From Bacillota bacterium (GTDB lineage: Bacteria; Bacillota; Clostridia; Lachnospirales; Lachnospiraceae), in NCBI GenBank assembly GCA_023387635.1, contig JAEWHU010000154.1, positions 1 through 8,163 on the forward strand: DNA of 8,163 bases, written 5' to 3'. Below, piece by piece: positions 6,781 through 8,163 of this stretch; position 1 is the stretch's first letter; the number at the start of each line of letters is the position of its first letter. The notes below the pieces were generated by a model. It made no database searches, had not been told where the DNA came from, and was given only the letters and a program-made list of their open reading frames with translations. Position numbers and translations under genes: made by a program.

Positions 6781-6851
6781 AAGTTATAGAAGAGTTCTAA
6801 GGAGTAAGGAAGAAGTTTGCTGTTTTGTTAGAAAATATAAAAAGGGTTTAA

Positions 6852-6879
6852 AAAGGGGTTGCCATAAGGCAGCCCTTTT
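6852..6879 (+). terminator. Intrinsic terminator downstream of the ABC remnant
   Basis: GGGTTGCC (6856-6863) pairs with GGCAGCCC (6868-6875) around the loop ATAA, with one G-U pair. Flanking AAA/TTTT extends the stem to about 12 bp. It probably ended the original transcript of the now-decayed gene or operon and insulates the rhomboid gene. The A/T symmetry may allow weak reverse function. Confidence 0.75.
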
Positions 6880-6939
6880 GATTGTAGTTTAGATATAATG
6901 TATTATTTTCTATGATATGTTTGTGTATCTATATGATTT

Positions 6940-7032
6940 AATGATATAATATATAACGTAATGATATAATATAAAAGCAATGATAAAGTATATAAAGCAA
7001 TGATATAGTATAGAAGTAATGAATATTATAAC
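6940..7032 (+). repeat. Degenerate ~20-bp tandem repeats with extended -10 boxes
   Basis: Four copies of an AATGATATAATATATAAAGC-like unit run at about 6940-6959, 6960-6978, 6979-6998 and 6999-7017, with a fifth partial copy at 7018-7032. The first two contain TGATATAAT, an exact match to the TGnTATAAT extended -10 consensus. The next two read TGATAAAGT and TGATATAGT. The array lies 85-180 bases upstream of the rhomboid start, in the same direction. The remaining noncoding bases here (6880-6939 and 7033-7105) are AT-rich, with no gene or hairpin I can support. Confidence 0.7.
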
Positions 7033-7117
7033 TTGTCTGATTTATTTTTTAAAAGTATTTTTACTTAGTAATAGATATGATAGGGATTATAGAATATAAA
7101 CATTTAAGGAGATGGAG

Positions 7118-7687
7118 ATGGTATTTTTAAAAAAATTCCAATATAATTCACCAGTAGTATTAACTTTTGCATTAATATCTTTCTTAGCTTTGCTGTTAGG
7201 GAAATTAACAAATGGTTGGATTACCTATATGTTTTTTAGCACTTATTCATCTTCACTTTTGAATCCACTTACTTATATTCGGTTATTTGGGCATGTGTTA
7301 GGGCATAGCAATCTGCAACATTATACTGGTAATATGGTTTTAATTCTTTTACTAGGCCCAGTATTAGAAGAGAAATATGGTAGTAAGAATTTACTTATAA
7401 TGATTGCAGCTACAGCTGTAGTTACAAGTATTATTCATAACATGTTTTTTTCTGTTGGATTGTTAGGTGCTAGTGGCATTGTATTCATGATGATAATACT
7501 TGCTTCTATGGCTAGTGTTAAAGAAGGTAGAATTCCTTTAACATTAATCGTTGCCATTATAGTGTATATTGGAGATGAAATAGTAACTGGATTATTAACA
7601 AAAGATAATATATCTCAATTAACGCATATTATTGGTGGTTTATGTGGAATTGTATATGGCAAGGTCTTTTTGCCTAAAGGGAGATAG
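7118..7687 (+). CDS. Rhomboid-family intramembrane serine protease
   Basis: This is an integral membrane protease that cleaves substrates within or near their transmembrane segments. The 189 residues form a minimal six-helix core. The catalytic serine is S119 in GASG, and the paired histidine is H170 in QLTHIIGGLCG. H63, H68 and N72 (GHSNLQHYTGN) match the second-helix histidines and asparagine of GlpG (H145, H150, N154), which form the oxyanion pocket. A GxxxG-like GGLCG follows H170. All catalytic residues are present, so it should be active. No extra cytoplasmic or zinc-binding domain is attached. I place the start at ATG 7118 because AAGGAG (7106-7111) is six bases upstream. The ATG at 7112 directly abuts this site and is implausible. 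It stands alone, with no partner gene that would name a substrate. Confidence 0.9.
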   Translation: MVFLKKFQYNSPVVLTFALISFLALLLGKLTNGWITYMFFSTYSSSLLNPLTYIRLFGHVLGHSNLQHYTGNMVLILLLGPVLEEKYGSKNLLIMIAATAVVTSIIHNMFFSVGLLGASGIVFMMIILASMASVKEGRIPLTLIVAIIVYIGDEIVTGLLTKDNISQLTHIIGGLCGIVYGKVFLPKGR

Positions 7688-7721
7688 AAATATCCTTTCA
7701 ATAAATTATCAATGATTTATC

Positions 7722-7750
7722 TTGACTTATTAAATACAAAGTGTTAAAGT
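7722..7750 (+). promoter_or_regulatory. rRNA-type promoter P1 (candidate)
   Basis: TTGACT (7722-7727), a 17-base spacer and TAAAGT (7745-7750) form a reasonable sigma-A promoter 35 bases after the rhomboid stop. It is the first of three in the same direction ahead of the right edge. Confidence 0.5.
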
Positions 7751-7779
7751 GTATGAAGTCGCTTGAAGATAAGTATTAA

Positions 7780-7809
7780 TTTTTCAAACAATTTAAATAA
7801 TTTGAAAAA
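7780..7809 (+). promoter_or_regulatory. 30-bp AT palindrome between P1 and P2
   Basis: TTTTTCAAA (7780-7788) and TTTGAAAAA (7801-7809) are perfect inverted copies around an ATTTAAAT centre, so only two inner positions break the symmetry. It lies just upstream of the P2 -35 box. It could be a weak hairpin, a protein site, or the A-tract region that acts as an UP element for P2. Confidence 0.45.
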
Positions 7810-7822
7810 TATAAAAAACTTC

Positions 7823-7851
7823 TTGACAAACAAGTTAGAACGAGTTATACT
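7823..7851 (+). promoter_or_regulatory. Strong rRNA-type promoter P2
   Basis: A consensus TTGACA (7823-7828), a 17-base spacer and TATACT (7846-7851) are preceded by an A-rich, UP-element-like tract. This is the strongest promoter in the window, with a predicted start near 7858. Confidence 0.82.
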
Positions 7852-7971
7852 AACTAAGCTGATTCGGTAACGGGTTAGGACATGGATTAAAAACATGTAA
7901 TGATGAGTTAATCACATGGAAAACATCAACTTGTATTTTATTAATTGTATAAAAGAATATAAAAAAACATG

Positions 7972-8000
7972 TTGACAAAAGGAACCGAGTATAGTAAGAT
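7972..8000 (+). promoter_or_regulatory. rRNA-type promoter P3
   Basis: Consensus TTGACA (7972-7977) is followed after 17 bases by TAAGAT (7995-8000), behind another A-rich tract (7951-7969). The predicted start is near 8007. The region resembles P2 (shared TTGACAAA and CGAGT), suggesting promoter duplication. Confidence 0.72.
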
Positions 8001-8006
8001 GTAAAA

Positions 8007-8163
8007 GTTGCATTAAACGACATAAGTCGCCAATCAACACAATGAACCTTGATAATTGAACAGTAAAACAACCTTGAAAATTCTTAAAATTTTCATTCTA
8101 TGAATCTTAATAGAGTAACCTCTATAAGAGATGAATAGAAACAAACCAAAACAGTAAACGTTG
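8007..8163 (+). ncRNA. Probable rRNA operon leader, cut off by the window edge
   Basis: This is a transcribed, non-coding leader following three stacked promoters. It contains a small CGAC-ATAA-GTCG hairpin (8018-8029). ACCTTGATAATTGAACAG and, after a few bases, ACCTTGAAAATT resemble the boxA/antitermination and spacer sequences next to clostridial 16S and 23S genes. A GAAAATT/AATTTTC hairpin lies at 8076-8094. An imperfect stem spans 8098-8138, centred on ATAGAG-TAAC-CTCTAT. No 16S 5' end motif (AGAGTTTGAT) is seen, so the gene should begin shortly beyond base 8163. A tRNA or other stable-RNA operon is the alternative. Confidence 0.6.

Noticed and set aside
6940..7032. CRISPR array
   Set aside because: The repeats are adjacent, degenerate and about 20 bp with no unique spacers, and there are no cas genes.
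7112..7117. Rhomboid start at ATG 7112
   Set aside because: The AAGGAG site directly abuts this codon, leaving no spacer; ATG 7118 has a six-base spacer.
7972..7995. P3 using TATAGT as its -10 box
   Set aside because: The spacer would be only 12 bases; TAAGAT at 17 bases is more credible.
7850..8071. 73-residue minus-strand frame in the rRNA leader region
   Set aside because: It runs against three strong promoters and covers structured non-coding sequence, with no domain.
1..8163. A defence or otherwise novel multi-gene system
   Set aside because: The genes are a known IS, a regulator/glycosidase pair, single membrane proteins and a pseudogene. Orientation and terminators show they are not one operon.

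Overview
The window is AT-rich DNA from a low-GC Gram-positive bacterium, most likely a clostridial Firmicute of the Lachnospiraceae type. The grounds are strong AGGAGG ribosome binding sites, A/T-biased codons, an IS21-family element, an unsecreted GH27 alpha-galactosidase of an anaerobe-type subgroup, an ABC-exporter remnant of a kind common in that group, and a clostridial-looking rRNA promoter/leader at the right edge. The species cannot be named from the sequence alone.

Layout, left to right. (1) Bases 1-2178 are a complete IS21-family insertion sequence, with transposase istA and ATPase helper istB on the minus strand. Its left tip is the first base of the window. (2) Bases 2254-4527 are a small sugar-use locus: an AraC-type regulator (minus) divergent from a GH27 alpha-galactosidase-like enzyme (plus), sharing a short intergenic region whose two promoters appear to overlap face to face. 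(3) A bidirectional terminator at 4646-4684 separates the glycosidase from a convergent MATE-family multidrug/cation antiporter at 4743-6086. (4) Bases 6271-6780 are the decayed remnant of an ABC exporter, cut off just after its Walker A motif, with an intrinsic terminator at 6852-6879. (5) An array of degenerate ~20-bp repeats carrying extended -10 boxes leads to a small six-helix rhomboid protease at 7118-7687. (6) From about 7720 to the end there is no protein gene. It holds three stacked sigma-A-type promoters and a structured leader that I read as the start region of an rRNA operon, with 16S probably beginning just past the window.

How the parts work together. The regulator and glycosidase form one functional unit: sensing and hydrolysing an alpha-galactoside (or related sugar) in the cytoplasm, with uptake encoded elsewhere. 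The MATE pump, ABC remnant and rhomboid are independent membrane functions with no shared operon. The IS lies directly downstream of the regulator gene and would receive its read-through transcription. An inverted repeat at the istA start looks well placed to silence translation from exactly such transcripts.

I see no convincing new multi-gene system. The most interesting items are regulatory: the istA start-site hairpin, the face-to-face divergent promoters, the extended -10 repeat array, and the duplicated rRNA promoters.
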